A stretch of DNA of 64,000 nt from CAYPJE01 sp964410945 (GTDB taxonomy: Bacteria; Fidelibacterota; Marinisomatia; Marinisomatales; TCS56), in the NCBI GenBank assembly GCA_964410945.1, contig CAYPJE010000006.1, positions 1 to 64,000 of the forward strand. The letters are read 5' to 3'. The translations under genes were made by a program, and so were the position numbers. Positions 16,081 to 26,153 of the stretch are shown piece by piece. The notes beneath the pieces are model-generated. The model saw only the letters and a list, made by a program, of their open reading frames with translations. It was not told the origin of the DNA and ran no database searches. How positions within the stretch are numbered: position 1 is the stretch's first letter; each line of letters starts with the position of its first letter.

Positions 16081-16545
16081 ATGGCACTAAACGAAAATAC
16101 ATTCATCGGCGAATACGCCTATACTATCGATGCCAAAGGGCGCGTAAACGTTCCGGCTAAATTTCGGCAGGTTCTGACAGAAACCAATGCCAATACTTTC
16201 GTCGTCACCAAAGGCCTCGATCCCTGCATCTGGGTCTATCCCCAGGTGATCTGGCAGGATATTATGACCGAGCTGCGTAACCTGTCCTCCCTTTCCGCAC
16301 TGAACCGGACCTTCGTGCGCAGTACCACCCGGTACGCCACTTTTTCTACCTACGACAAACAGGGTCGTATCCAGATTCCTCAAGCTTTAATCGACTATTC
16401 CCAGTTAGACAAAGACGTGCTGATAATTGGGATGGTCAACAAAATCGAAATCTGGAACCCCGCAAACCTGGAGCAGGTGGACCAGTCCAATCTTGAACTG
16501 GACCCCGCCGCATATGATGAACTGGCTGATAAAATTATCCTCTGA
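16081..16545 (+). CDS. mraZ: Transcriptional regulator MraZ
   Basis: A 154-residue DNA-binding protein with two tandem AbrB-like swapped-hairpin halves, seen as the repeated motif DAKGRVNVPAKFR (about residues 18-30) and DKQGRIQIPQAL (about 97-108). MraZ forms a ring-shaped oligomer that binds its own promoter and tunes the dcw cluster. Length is typical. The ATG at 16081 follows GAGCGG. Its stop overlaps the rsmH start by one base (TGATG). Confidence 0.96.
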   Translation: MALNENTFIGEYAYTIDAKGRVNVPAKFRQVLTETNANTFVVTKGLDPCIWVYPQVIWQDIMTELRNLSSLSALNRTFVRSTTRYATFSTYDKQGRIQIPQALIDYSQLDKDVLIIGMVNKIEIWNPANLEQVDQSNLELDPAAYDELADKIIL

Positions 16546-17441
16546 TGTCGTCAACGGATTCACAGGACACCAGGGCGCACATCCCGGTAATGCAAACGGA
16601 AGTGCTGGACTGGCTGTCAATCCAATCCGACGGAATATATTTCGACGGGACCATTGGTCTCGGAGGGCACGCCACTGCCATCCTTGCCCGGCTTTCTGCC
16701 GACGGCAAGTTGATCGGGTCTGACCTGGATGAGGAGGCGCTCGCAATTGCAAAATCCAGCTTGCGCGCCTCCTTACCACCCGTATCCCTGCACCACGCTT
16801 CCTACGCCTCCCTGCCAGCCATTCTTGCCAAAGATGGAATCAACCAGGTGAACGGCATCCTTCTGGATCTGGGCCTCTCTTCCCTGCAACTGGATTCACC
16901 ACAACGCGGTTTCTCGTATCGCTCGGAAGGACCGCTGGATATGCGCTTCGATACCAGCCGCGGAATCCCTGCTTCAGAACTTATCCACAACACCAGTGAC
17001 ACTGATCTGGCGAACCTTATATATAAATATGGAGAAGAACGGCGCTCCCGCTCGATCGCCCGCTCCATTAAACAAACCTCAGCAATGGAAACCATTGCCG
17101 ATCTCACCGAAGCCATCCGCCGGTCCACCCCGCCCAACCAGCGCCAGCGTTCACTGGCCCGGGTTTTCCAGGCCTTGCGCATCGCTGTGAATGACGAACT
17201 GGATCAGCTGGAATCCTTCCTGGAAAAGTTCAAGGATTATCTCACCATCGGCGGCCGGATCGTCATCCTCAGTTACCATTCGCTGGAAGACCGGCTAGTA
17301 AAACATACTTTCAAAGCCCTGGCCCAATCTGGAGTACTAAAAATTCTTACCAAACGACCCCTCCGCCCCGGTGAAGAGGAAATTATCGTCAACCGCCGGG
17401 CCAAGCCGGCCAAGCTGCGAGCCGCCGAGAGAATTGCCTGA
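16545..17441 (+). CDS. rsmH: 16S rRNA (cytosine1402-N4)-methyltransferase RsmH
   Basis: A 298-residue S-adenosylmethionine-dependent methyltransferase that modifies C1402 in the decoding centre of 16S rRNA. Visible motifs are the SAM-binding GTIGLGGHA, the LDLGLSSLQLD segment, the PLDMRFD motif and the C-terminal SYHSLEDRLVK. Size is close to the usual 300-310. It overlaps mraZ and ftsL by one base at each end, so translation is likely coupled. Confidence 0.97.
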   Translation: MSSTDSQDTRAHIPVMQTEVLDWLSIQSDGIYFDGTIGLGGHATAILARLSADGKLIGSDLDEEALAIAKSSLRASLPPVSLHHASYASLPAILAKDGINQVNGILLDLGLSSLQLDSPQRGFSYRSEGPLDMRFDTSRGIPASELIHNTSDTDLANLIYKYGEERRSRSIARSIKQTSAMETIADLTEAIRRSTPPNQRQRSLARVFQALRIAVNDELDQLESFLEKFKDYLTIGGRIVILSYHSLEDRLVKHTFKALAQSGVLKILTKRPLRPGEEEIIVNRRAKPAKLRAAERIA

Positions 17442-17773
17442 TGATCACCAAGCGCCGATCATCCAAAAAGAAGAAGGAGTTCATCCAGACGGTGACTTTT
17501 TTCTTTATCTCGATTTTTTCGATTACCGGTCTCCTGGTCTATCTCTGGGTGTATAACGAAATTAATCTGACAATCCGTGATGTGGCCGCTTTGGAAAAAG
17601 TCGCCGCCGGGCTGGAAAATGACAATAAAATTCTGACTAACACCGTATCACGCCTGGAACGGATCGACCGCATTACCCAGATCGCCCGTGATGAGTTAGG
17701 GATGGTTGCGGCCGCCCCGGAAACAATCGTGGTTTACGTGGATTATGACAAGCTGGAGGAATGGCGTGACTAA
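17441..17773 (+). CDS. ftsL: Cell division protein FtsL-like
   Basis: A 110-residue bitopic membrane protein: basic N-terminus (TKRRSSKKKK), one transmembrane helix (about residues 18-40), then a periplasmic coiled coil (about 45-85) with the ARDELGM segment usual for FtsL/DivIC. Assigned mainly by position between rsmH and ftsI and by architecture, since FtsL is poorly conserved. In the divisome it pairs with FtsB and activates the FtsW-FtsI synthase. It overlaps ftsI by eight bases. Confidence 0.85.
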   Translation: MITKRRSSKKKKEFIQTVTFFFISIFSITGLLVYLWVYNEINLTIRDVAALEKVAAGLENDNKILTNTVSRLERIDRITQIARDELGMVAAAPETIVVYVDYDKLEEWRD

Positions 17774-19748
17774 GGCCTTCCTGAAATACCGCTCCCGGAT
17801 AACCGTGCTGTCATCAGTGATCCTGATCGGCTGGGCGGTTTTGGCCGGCCGCCTGTTCCAGATCCAGGTTGTCGAAGGCAATGCCTACCGCAGCCGCGGA
17901 ATCAGGCAGGCCCAGGTCCGGGAGACAATACCGCCGGTGCGGGGAACGGTTTTCGATCGCAACCAGCTGGCCCTCACCGCCAATATGATCCATTATTCGA
18001 TTGGCGTACATCCGAAAAACCTGACCGAACCGGATAAAGTGGCTGAAGCCGTAAGTCAAATCACCGGCCAGCCGGTCCAGACTTATTTAAATCGGATCAA
18101 TTCCGATAAAGCATTTGTTTACCTTGAGCGCAACCTTGATAATCCGAGTTGCGAAGAGTTGATTACCCGTCAATTCCCCGGTGTCACAATTGACAAGACC
18201 GTCAGCCGCAATTATCCCCATGAGAATGTGGCCGGGCAAATCCTGGGTTTCATTAACGTGGATGGACAGGGCATTGCCGGCCTGGAATTGAAATATGATC
18301 AACATTTAAAAGGTAATCCCGGATGGATGGTTAAGCAGGCCAATGGCCTGGGGAAAACTCAGCGGAATATGAGTTACCCGGTTCAAGAGCCGGAAGACGG
18401 CGCAGATATCCATCTGACGATTGATCTGGAATACCAGACCCTGCTCCAGGAGGAATTATACCGGCGCCTGAAGACCACCGAATCCACCATTGCCACCGGT
18501 ATCCTGATGAACCCGCAGGACGGCTCAATCCTAGCCATGGCTTCAGTACCGGATTTCAATCCGGGTGCACCTGGCCATGCCCCGGCTGAACACCAGAAAA
18601 ATCGCGTAATCACCGATCAGTTCGAACCTGGATCAACTTATAAGATCGTATGTGCCACTGCCGCCCTGGATCAGAATATTGTGAGCGTCGAGCGGGAGTT
18701 TAATTGTGAAGGTGGTGAATATGCCTTCGCAGGGAAGATAATCAAGGACTGGGAAAGCTTTGGCCTGTTGAATTTCTCCCAGATAATGGAGCAATCAAGT
18801 AATGTAGGCGTAATTAAAATTGCTGAAGAGGTGGGCCAGAAAAACCTGTTCCGTTACTCCCGCGATTACGGGTTCGGTGCACAGACCAATATCAATCTTG
18901 TAGGCGAAACCTCTGGTATATTGCGGGCCCCGGACCGCTGGTCGGAAATTTCCCTGGCTGAAGTTTCCATTGGATATGAAGTAGGCGTAACTGCCCTGCA
19001 ACTGGCCACGGCCTATTGCGCAATCGCCAACGGCGGAATTCTGATGAAACCGCGCATAATCGACCGGATCGTCTCTTCTGATGGCTCCACTATCTATCGT
19101 GACGCACCTGAAGTGGTGCGTAAAGTAGCCTCACGCGAGGTCATGGCTCAACTAACCGATATGCTGGTACAGGCTGTGGAAAACGGCACCGGTGTCAAGG
19201 CGCATATTCCCGGCTGGACAATTGCCGGGAAAACCGGTACAGCCCAGAAATACATGGCTGGCGGCTACTCAAACAGCAAGTACATTTCCAATTTTGCAGG
19301 CTTCTTCCCGGCTGATAATCCACAGATTGTTGGTGTATTCGTTCTTGATGAACCGAAGGTCGGTTATCACTGGGGCGGCTACGGTGCGGCACCATTATTC
19401 AAGAATGTTGTTCAGCGTATCATTAACCTGGACGACAATCTGCTGCTGACCCAGAAACAAAAAGCCAAACCCCGGCACACCAAACAAAAAATTGTCACCG
19501 AGCCAGCACCGGATAAACAGAATTATGTCAGCCTGTCAACCGTAGCACTGACCGAACCACCCTCGGGGATGGATGGAATCTGCACTATCCCGGATATCCG
19601 TGGAATGAGCCTGAAAAAAGCCCTTCAGGTAATCAGCGGCGCTGGTCTGAAACCAAAATTTCAAGGCTCAGGCACTGTTGCCTGGCAAAGCCCCAAGCCG
19701 GGGACGATTGTTAAACCCAACAGCGTATGCATAATCGGTTTACGATGA
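17766..19748 (+). CDS. ftsI: Penicillin-binding protein FtsI (PBP3/PBP2-type), septal transpeptidase, with PASTA domain
   Basis: A 660-residue class B penicillin-binding protein. One transmembrane anchor (about 12-31) is followed by the PBP dimerisation domain (from about 50) and the transpeptidase domain with S290-T-Y-K293, S344-S-N346 and K489-T-G491. A single PASTA domain closes the protein (about 604-659, starting CTIPDIRGMS). It cross-links septal peptidoglycan with FtsW. PASTA is usual in Gram-positive and many FCB division PBPs, not in E. coli. I chose GTG at 17766-17768 because GGAGG stands six bases upstream inside ftsL; longer starts have none. It overlaps ftsL by 8 bases and murE by 4. 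Confidence 0.95.
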   Translation: MTKAFLKYRSRITVLSSVILIGWAVLAGRLFQIQVVEGNAYRSRGIRQAQVRETIPPVRGTVFDRNQLALTANMIHYSIGVHPKNLTEPDKVAEAVSQITGQPVQTYLNRINSDKAFVYLERNLDNPSCEELITRQFPGVTIDKTVSRNYPHENVAGQILGFINVDGQGIAGLELKYDQHLKGNPGWMVKQANGLGKTQRNMSYPVQEPEDGADIHLTIDLEYQTLLQEELYRRLKTTESTIATGILMNPQDGSILAMASVPDFNPGAPGHAPAEHQKNRVITDQFEPGSTYKIVCATAALDQNIVSVEREFNCEGGEYAFAGKIIKDWESFGLLNFSQIMEQSSNVGVIKIAEEVGQKNLFRYSRDYGFGAQTNINLVGETSGILRAPDRWSEISLAEVSIGYEVGVTALQLATAYCAIANGGILMKPRIIDRIVSSDGSTIYRDAPEVVRKVASREVMAQLTDMLVQAVENGTGVKAHIPGWTIAGKTGTAQKYMAGGYSNSKYISNFAGFFPADNPQIVGVFVLDEPKVGYHWGGYGAAPLFKNVVQRIINLDDNLLLTQKQKAKPRHTKQKIVTEPAPDKQNYVSLSTVALTEPPSGMDGICTIPDIRGMSLKKALQVISGAGLKPKFQGSGTVAWQSPKPGTIVKPNSVCIIGLR

Positions 19749-21202
19749 AAAGATACATCCACACCCTGGCCACCGGATTGGTATCGGGACTGGAATCAGT
19801 ACCACAGATTCCCGTTTACGGAATCACCTCCGATTCCCGGACAGTAGAGCACGGCTACCTGTTTATTGCAATCCCCGGCCATGACCTCGATGGGCATGAT
19901 TTCATCGACCAGGCCATCGCTAACGGCGCTGCTGCCGTGATGACTGACGGACGTGATATGCCTGAGCTGAAGGTTCCCCGCATTCGGGTGAATGATCCCC
20001 GGCGTGCTGCGTCACTGGTAACTGCCGATTTCTACGGGCATCCATCGCGCCAATTGACGGTAGTGGGAATTACCGGCACCAACGGCAAAACAACTACCTC
20101 TTTCCTGATTCAATCAATCCTGGAGGAAGCGGGAATAAAATCGGCCCTGCTGGGAACATTGGGGGTCTTTGCCGGAGAATACTCTCAAGGGAAATCTTTG
20201 ACAACCCTGGACGCCCCGGCCCTGCAGAAATTATTTGCGGAAATTCTGACTGAGAACTATACCCATGCAGTAATGGAAGTATCATCCCATGCCCTGGCCC
20301 AGCAACGGGTTGCCGACGTGGATTTCAATCTGGCCGCCTTTACCAATCTGACCCAGGAGCACCTGGACTATCACGGCTCAATGGAAAATTATTTTCAGGC
20401 CAAAGCCCATTTATTCAAGACTTTGCCAATCACAGCCACAGCTATAATCAACATCGATGACCCTTATGGAAAGCAGTTGAAGGAAAGCAGCCTGGCTCCG
20501 GCTGTGACCACCTCGATGTCGATCGACGGGGATGCTCATTATATTGATTACAAGGCGTCGCTGGAGGGCGTAAAAGGAATCATCGAAATCGGCGAACACC
20601 GCATTTTTGTACGCTCGAATCTGCTGGGTAACTTCAATCTTGAGAATATCCTGGCCGCTGTGACAACAACCTGGGCTATGGGAATCGAGCCAGATATTAT
20701 TGCCAAGGGAATCCAGCGTTGCAGCAACGTTCCCGGCCGGATGGAACGCTTCACCACTCCCAAAGGTGGAACAGTGGTAATCGATTATGCCCACACTCCG
20801 GATGCGTATACCAAAGTAATGTCTACCATACGCCGGCTGGTAGATGAAAATGCCCGGGTCTACCTGGTGTTCGGATGCGGGGGTGAACGGGATCGCAGCA
20901 AGCGCTCTGAAATGGCCGCTATCGCGGAAAAATTTTGTACCCATTGTTTCATCACGCCGGATAATCCCCGTCATGAGTCCGTCGAGGACATCAACACAGA
21001 TATAATCGCCGGATTTTCCACAAAAAATTATACTGTATACGATGACCGGGGAGAAGCCCTGGCAGAAGCCCTGAATAAGCTGCGCTCCGGCGATGTTTTG
21101 CTGGTACTTGGCAAAGGCCGGGAAGAATACCAGGATGTGGCCGGTGAGAAGATTTTTTATTCCGATCTTAAAATAATCGAACGGTTCTGTCATGCGGATT
21201 GA
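19745..21202 (+). CDS. murE: UDP-MurNAc-tripeptide synthetase MurE, meso-diaminopimelate type
   Basis: A 485-residue ATP-dependent Mur ligase adding the third amino acid to UDP-MurNAc-L-Ala-D-Glu. The ATP site is GTNGKTTT (111-118). The specificity motif is D406-N-P-R409, which marks meso-diaminopimelate ligases; lysine enzymes carry a different motif. The ATG at 19745 overlaps the ftsI stop as ATGA, and the longer frame from 19727 has no ribosome binding site. It overlaps murF by 11 bases. Confidence 0.96.
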   Translation: MKRYIHTLATGLVSGLESVPQIPVYGITSDSRTVEHGYLFIAIPGHDLDGHDFIDQAIANGAAAVMTDGRDMPELKVPRIRVNDPRRAASLVTADFYGHPSRQLTVVGITGTNGKTTTSFLIQSILEEAGIKSALLGTLGVFAGEYSQGKSLTTLDAPALQKLFAEILTENYTHAVMEVSSHALAQQRVADVDFNLAAFTNLTQEHLDYHGSMENYFQAKAHLFKTLPITATAIINIDDPYGKQLKESSLAPAVTTSMSIDGDAHYIDYKASLEGVKGIIEIGEHRIFVRSNLLGNFNLENILAAVTTTWAMGIEPDIIAKGIQRCSNVPGRMERFTTPKGGTVVIDYAHTPDAYTKVMSTIRRLVDENARVYLVFGCGGERDRSKRSEMAAIAEKFCTHCFITPDNPRHESVEDINTDIIAGFSTKNYTVYDDRGEALAEALNKLRSGDVLLVLGKGREEYQDVAGEKIFYSDLKIIERFCHAD

Positions 21203-22535
21203 CTTACCTGATCCCAAGCAATTTATGCAGATATTCGAGTCTGTGACAGGTGAAAGCCTGAAGGAATTTCCAGCCGGTATCGCCACGGACAGCCGGGAGT
21301 GCTCGGCTGACGATATCTTTGTGGCCATCAGTGGCGAACAGGTCGATGGACACCATTTTCTGGATCAGGTTTGGAAAAACAGCTGTAAAACAGCCATCGT
21401 CAAACAACCCGAACCCGGACTGGCAGGTTTCCAGCAGATTCAAGTGACTGACCCGGTTAAAACAATTGGGAAAATCGCCCGCCAATGGAGAAGACAGTTT
21501 GCTATACCTGTGGTGGGAATTACCGGTTCCAACGGCAAAACCACCACCAAGGAATTACTGGCCCACCTGCTTTCCCCGGAATTCAATGTTCATGTTACCA
21601 AAGGGAATTTTAATACCTCGATCGGCCTGCCGCTGACCCTGCTCACCCTGACTGGTGAAAATACTGTTTCAGTCCTTGAGATGGGAGCCAACCAGCCTGG
21701 TGATATTGCCACGCTGGCGGAAATCGCCGAACCAACTCACGGACTGATCACCAATATTGCCCCGGCCCACCTGGAGGGTTTCGGGAACCTGGAGACTGTG
21801 GCACGTACCAAAGGTGAATTATTCCTGGCGCTGGAAACAGGAACCGCATTCGTCAATTCCGATGATGAATTGATCCAAAAACTCCCGAAAATTGGTACTA
21901 CACTGACCTTCGGATTCAGTTCCGATAGCGATTATGCGGCTGATCTGGCCATCGATTCCAGCCAGTCCATCATTTTAATAATAAACGGAGCGGAACTGGC
22001 TACCGGATCAACCAATCCGGTTTTCGCCCGCAATCTGCTGGCTGCCTCCGCCATTGCCACAAACCTTGGTCTTAACTGGGAACAGATTCAAAAACAGGTA
22101 AAAACATTTTCCATGCCAGCCGGCCGAACGGAAATCAAGATAGTTGGACATTTAACGATCATCGATGACAGCTATAATGCCAATCTCGCTTCAACCCGGG
22201 CGGCAATCAATTATCTCAGCAATTATACCACCACCGGCCGGCGTATTCTGGTTTTTGGCGACATGTTCGAATCAGGGGCAGAATCCCCCATTCTCCACCG
22301 GCAGGTCGGCGAAGCGGCGAATGAAGCCCGGTTAGATGCGGTTTTCACAGTCGGCAAAGATACGGAATATACCGACCAGGCCCTCGCAGCAATTCCGTAT
22401 CATCAACATTTTGAATCCAAGGATGATCTGCTGGCCGACCTTAAGAAATACTGTGCGGCCGGAGATGTTATCCTGGTAAAGGGATCGCGGGGAATGGCCA
22501 TGGAAACCATCATCGAAGGCCTGGGAGACCAGTAA
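21192..22535 (+). CDS. murF: UDP-MurNAc-tripeptide-D-Ala-D-Ala ligase MurF
   Basis: A 447-residue Mur ligase that adds D-Ala-D-Ala, the last cytoplasmic amino-acid step. Motifs: N-terminal MurF domain (GIATDSRE near residue 30), ATP site GSNGKTTTKELL (around residue 117), EMGANQPGDIATL and DDSYNANLAS. Size is typical. The start overlaps the end of murE by 11 bases and no ribosome binding site is seen, so translation probably depends on coupling. No ddl gene is in the window to supply the dipeptide. Confidence 0.95.
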   Translation: MRIDLPDPKQFMQIFESVTGESLKEFPAGIATDSRECSADDIFVAISGEQVDGHHFLDQVWKNSCKTAIVKQPEPGLAGFQQIQVTDPVKTIGKIARQWRRQFAIPVVGITGSNGKTTTKELLAHLLSPEFNVHVTKGNFNTSIGLPLTLLTLTGENTVSVLEMGANQPGDIATLAEIAEPTHGLITNIAPAHLEGFGNLETVARTKGELFLALETGTAFVNSDDELIQKLPKIGTTLTFGFSSDSDYAADLAIDSSQSIILIINGAELATGSTNPVFARNLLAASAIATNLGLNWEQIQKQVKTFSMPAGRTEIKIVGHLTIIDDSYNANLASTRAAINYLSNYTTTGRRILVFGDMFESGAESPILHRQVGEAANEARLDAVFTVGKDTEYTDQALAAIPYHQHFESKDDLLADLKKYCAAGDVILVKGSRGMAMETIIEGLGDQ

Positions 22536-23638
22536 TGCTCTACCACCTCCTATATCCGTTAAAGAGTTACCTGTCAGGGCTGAATATTTTCCAGTACATA
22601 ACCTTCCGCTCCACCGCAGCGGCGATCCTGGCACTGCTGTTAAGTTTTATTATCGGTCCCTGGATCATCCGGTTATTGCAGCGTTACCAGATCGGCGAGG
22701 AAATCCGGGAAAGCGGACCCCAATCGCACCACCTTAAAAAGGGTACACCCACGATGGGTGGAATAATCCTGCTGAGCGCGGTGTTGATACCCACCCTCCT
22801 GTTCGCCCGACTGGATAATCCCTACATCCTGATCGTGCTGATGTCGGTGGTCTGGATGGGGTTGATCGGTTTCCTGGATGACTATTTAAAAACAATCCGG
22901 AAAATGAAAAGCGGACTGGTAGCCCGCTATAAACTGATCGGACAGGTGTTGCTTGGTGTCGCCGTCAGCATCTGGATTTTCTATTCCCCGGTATTCGAAG
23001 ATTTCCGCAGCGTAACCTCAATCCCGTTTTTCAAGAACCTCGAACTCGATTTTGGTTTTCTCTATCCATTAATCATTATTCTGATAATCACGGGCTTCAG
23101 TAATGCCGTTAACCTGACCGATGGCCTGGATGGCCTGGCCGCCGGGCTGGCAGCAATCTGTTTTACTGTTTTTGCTGCCGTGGCCTATATCTCCGGCCGG
23201 GTGGACTTTTCCGATTATCTCAATATTATCTATCTGCCCGGAGCGGGAGAATTGACCATATTTTCCACCGCCATGGCCGGGGCCTGTCTGGGTTATCTCT
23301 GGTTCAACGCCGCCCCCGCCCAGGTTTTTATGGGTGATACCGGTTCCCTGGCCACCGGAGCTGCCCTGGGAACTCTGGCGGTCCTTTTAAAAAAAGAATT
23401 ATTGCTGTTAATCATCGGTGGTGTTTTCGTCGTGGAAGCTGCTTCCGTCATGCTGCAGGTTGGCTATTTCCAGTGGACCAAGCGCCGTACCGGTGAAGGT
23501 AAACGAATTTTCAGGATGGCTCCCATCCACCACCATTTCGAACTGTCGGGCTGGCCGGAAACCAAGGTTGTGATCCGGTTCTGGATCATTGGGATTCTAC
23601 TGGCCCTGCTCACCTTAAGCACCTTCAAGATCCGTTGA
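22535..23638 (+). CDS. mraY: Phospho-N-acetylmuramoyl-pentapeptide transferase MraY
   Basis: A 367-residue inner-membrane enzyme with about ten transmembrane helices. It links phospho-MurNAc-pentapeptide to undecaprenyl phosphate to make lipid I. Signatures are GTPTMGG early, the acidic FLDDYLK, NLTDGLDGLA and the histidine motif HHHFELSGW. Start overlaps the murF stop as TAATG. Confidence 0.97.
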   Translation: MLYHLLYPLKSYLSGLNIFQYITFRSTAAAILALLLSFIIGPWIIRLLQRYQIGEEIRESGPQSHHLKKGTPTMGGIILLSAVLIPTLLFARLDNPYILIVLMSVVWMGLIGFLDDYLKTIRKMKSGLVARYKLIGQVLLGVAVSIWIFYSPVFEDFRSVTSIPFFKNLELDFGFLYPLIIILIITGFSNAVNLTDGLDGLAAGLAAICFTVFAAVAYISGRVDFSDYLNIIYLPGAGELTIFSTAMAGACLGYLWFNAAPAQVFMGDTGSLATGAALGTLAVLLKKELLLLIIGGVFVVEAASVMLQVGYFQWTKRRTGEGKRIFRMAPIHHHFELSGWPETKVVIRFWIIGILLALLTLSTFKIR

Positions 23639-25020
23639 TGAATATCAAAGACCGCAAAAATATCAGTATTGCCTACAGTCCTATCGCTGTGATCGGGTTG
23701 AGCCGCAGCGGTTTCGCTGCTGCAAAACTGGCTTATCACATGGGGGCACAGGTCTTTGTCAGTGATGGTTCAACCAATGAAAATATTGTGGCCAATCTGG
23801 AGGAGCTTGAAACAGTGGGGATCGCCGGTGAATGCGGAGGTCACAGCGATCGGATTTTCGAAGCGGAACTGTGGATACTATCTCCGGGGATCGCTCAGGA
23901 TTCCAAGCTGGTAAAGAAGGCCCAGGCGCATGATATCACGATTGTCAGTGAAGTTGAATTTGCCAGCTGGTTCACAACGGCACCAATCATCGCGGTTACC
24001 GGATCCAATGGTAAAACAACTACGGTCCATGCCCTGGCCAAAATGTGCCAGACTGACGAAATCCATGGCGTTCTGGCTGGAAACGTCGGGATTCCATTTG
24101 CGGAAATGGTTCTAAAAGAATTGCTGGAACCCGATCCTGATACAGTATTTATCCTGGAAGTATCCAGCTTCCAGTCAGAATTCCTGTTGCATTTCAAACC
24201 TCAAATCAGTGTTTTCCTGAATATCACACCCGACCACCTGGACCGCTATCATTCAATGGATGAATACATAACGGCCAAACTGAATATGGTCTGCAATACC
24301 GATAGTAATGATAAAGTTATTTACAATTCCGATGATCCGATTTTGACACAACGCCTGAGCGGTTCATCCGCCGAATTATTACCATTCAGCCTGTCTGAAA
24401 ACCAGCAGCAGTTATATTCCCTGAACAAAGACAAGATTTATACTTCTGAGCACGCCACGCTCGTTACTCTGGATGCGGTTGCACTGCCCGGCCCCCACAA
24501 CTACTCTAACTTAATGGCCGCTGCAACAGCCGCACATCTGATCGGGATACCCGATCATAAAATCGCCGCGGTGATGAAAACTTTCCAGGGCGTACCTCAT
24601 AGGCTCGAGGAAGTTGGCGTCATCGCCGGCGTACGTTACATCAACGATTCAAAAGCCACCAATCTGGATGCAGTCAAGGTGGCTCTCCAAAGTTACCCTG
24701 GCCCGATTATCCTGATTCTGGGAGGCAAGGACAAAGGCGGTGATTTCACCGAACTGATTCCTTTCCTGAAAGATCGCGTTAAACAGGTAATCGCCATCGG
24801 CCAGGCCCAAACCCGGATCTTTATCGCCCTTAGGGATGCGGAGAGACCTGAATGTGTGAGAGGTCTCGGGGATGCGGTTGAGATCACACGGGAACGCGCG
24901 CTGCCTGGGGATTTGGTCCTCCTTTCCCCAGGTTGCGCCAGCTTTGACCAGTACCGTGATTACGAGGAACGGGGTGATCATTTCAGAAGCCTGGTTGATA
25001 AAATGAAAGTACCGGCATGA
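23638..25020 (+). CDS. murD: UDP-MurNAc-L-alanine--D-glutamate ligase MurD
   Basis: A 460-residue Mur ligase that adds D-glutamate. An N-terminal Rossmann domain (VIGLSRSGFAAAK) precedes the ATP site GSNGKTTTVHAL and the segment NITPDHLDRY. The C-terminal domain has LILGGKDKGGDF and LSPGCASFDQY, both typical for MurD. The ATG at 23638 overlaps the mraY stop (TGATG); a TTG just upstream is less likely. It overlaps ftsW by four bases (ATGA). Confidence 0.96.
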   Translation: MNIKDRKNISIAYSPIAVIGLSRSGFAAAKLAYHMGAQVFVSDGSTNENIVANLEELETVGIAGECGGHSDRIFEAELWILSPGIAQDSKLVKKAQAHDITIVSEVEFASWFTTAPIIAVTGSNGKTTTVHALAKMCQTDEIHGVLAGNVGIPFAEMVLKELLEPDPDTVFILEVSSFQSEFLLHFKPQISVFLNITPDHLDRYHSMDEYITAKLNMVCNTDSNDKVIYNSDDPILTQRLSGSSAELLPFSLSENQQQLYSLNKDKIYTSEHATLVTLDAVALPGPHNYSNLMAAATAAHLIGIPDHKIAAVMKTFQGVPHRLEEVGVIAGVRYINDSKATNLDAVKVALQSYPGPIILILGGKDKGGDFTELIPFLKDRVKQVIAIGQAQTRIFIALRDAERPECVRGLGDAVEITRERALPGDLVLLSPGCASFDQYRDYEERGDHFRSLVDKMKVPA

Positions 25021-26153
25021 ACCAACTGCAAATAATCTGGAAAAACTATGACCGGGTCTTGATGTCAACAGTAGTTCTACTGTGCATTGTGGGAACGATA
25101 ATGCTGTACAGCGCCAGTTCGATCTGGGCCTATAACCAGTTTTCTTCCGATACCTATTACCTGCAGAAGCAGGCCCTGCGCATGATCGTCGGTCTGGTTG
25201 CCATGTATGTATTTATGCAGCTCGATTATCGCCGCTTGAAAGATTGGGCCACCATAATTATGGTCGGAGCACTGGTGATGCTGATTTCCACCAAGATTGC
25301 CTATCTGTTACGCCACGACAGCAGTCCGGCCCGCTGGATATATCTGGGGCCGCTGTCATTACAAACATCTGATATCGCCCGTTTGGGATTGATTATTTAC
25401 CTTTCGGCCTACATCACCAAAAAACGCCAACAACTGGAAGATTTTTATTTTGGCTTTCTACCGGCCATCGTTGTTATGGCCCTGACCCTGGGACTGATTG
25501 TTATACAGCCTGATTTCAGTACGGCTGCCATCATCGGGGTCATCGGATTCGCAATCCTGTTTCTGGGTGGGGCAAAACTACCCCATATCCTGGTTACGGT
25601 AACAACTGCTGTTACCGTGATGATACCAGTCATGCTGATGGAACCGTACCGCCGTGCCAGGGTGTTGTCATTCCTTAATCCGGCCGCTGATACCGGTGGT
25701 GCCAGCTATCAGGCCCAGCAAAGCCTGATCAGCCTGGGTAATGGCGGACTATTCGGACTGGGGCTGGGTAACAGCATGGAGAAGAACCTGTTTCTGCCGA
25801 CCCCACACACCGATTTTATTTTCTCGATCATCGGTGAGGAAACCGGTTTTATCGGCGCTATACTAGTCTTAACACTTTTCCTGATTGTATTCCAGCGTGG
25901 TGTGAAAATTGCCAAGGAAGCCACCGATCCATTTGGTATTCTGCTGGCACTGGGAATCGCTTTCAGTTTTATCCTGTACGCCTTCATCAATGTCGGCGTT
26001 GTAACCAACCTGCTGCCAACCACCGGTCTGCCAATGCCACTGATCAGTTATGGCGGATCGGGACTGTTGCTGAATCTGGCCAGCATCGGAATCCTGCTCA
26101 ACATCAGCCGCAAAAACCGCCGGACCAAACAGAAGAGCAAACTGTTCGCATGA
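25017..26153 (+). CDS. ftsW: Septal peptidoglycan glycosyltransferase FtsW (SEDS family)
   Basis: A 378-residue polytopic membrane protein of the SEDS family with about ten transmembrane helices, polymerising lipid II at the septum together with FtsI. Family motifs are HTDFIFSIIGEE and the C-terminal PLISYGGSGLL. RodA would look similar; placement between murD and murG decides for FtsW. A basic tail (SRKNRRTKQKSK) ends the protein. Both ends overlap neighbours by four bases (ATGA). Confidence 0.93.
   Translation: MNQLQIIWKNYDRVLMSTVVLLCIVGTIMLYSASSIWAYNQFSSDTYYLQKQALRMIVGLVAMYVFMQLDYRRLKDWATIIMVGALVMLISTKIAYLLRHDSSPARWIYLGPLSLQTSDIARLGLIIYLSAYITKKRQQLEDFYFGFLPAIVVMALTLGLIVIQPDFSTAAIIGVIGFAILFLGGAKLPHILVTVTTAVTVMIPVMLMEPYRRARVLSFLNPAADTGGASYQAQQSLISLGNGGLFGLGLGNSMEKNLFLPTPHTDFIFSIIGEETGFIGAILVLTLFLIVFQRGVKIAKEATDPFGILLALGIAFSFILYAFINVGVVTNLLPTTGLPMPLISYGGSGLLLNLASIGILLNISRKNRRTKQKSKLFA

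Noticed and set aside
20411..21328. 305-residue minus-strand open frame opposite murE/murF
   Set aside because: It lies entirely opposite well-supported Mur ligase genes and has no recognisable motif: a shadow frame.
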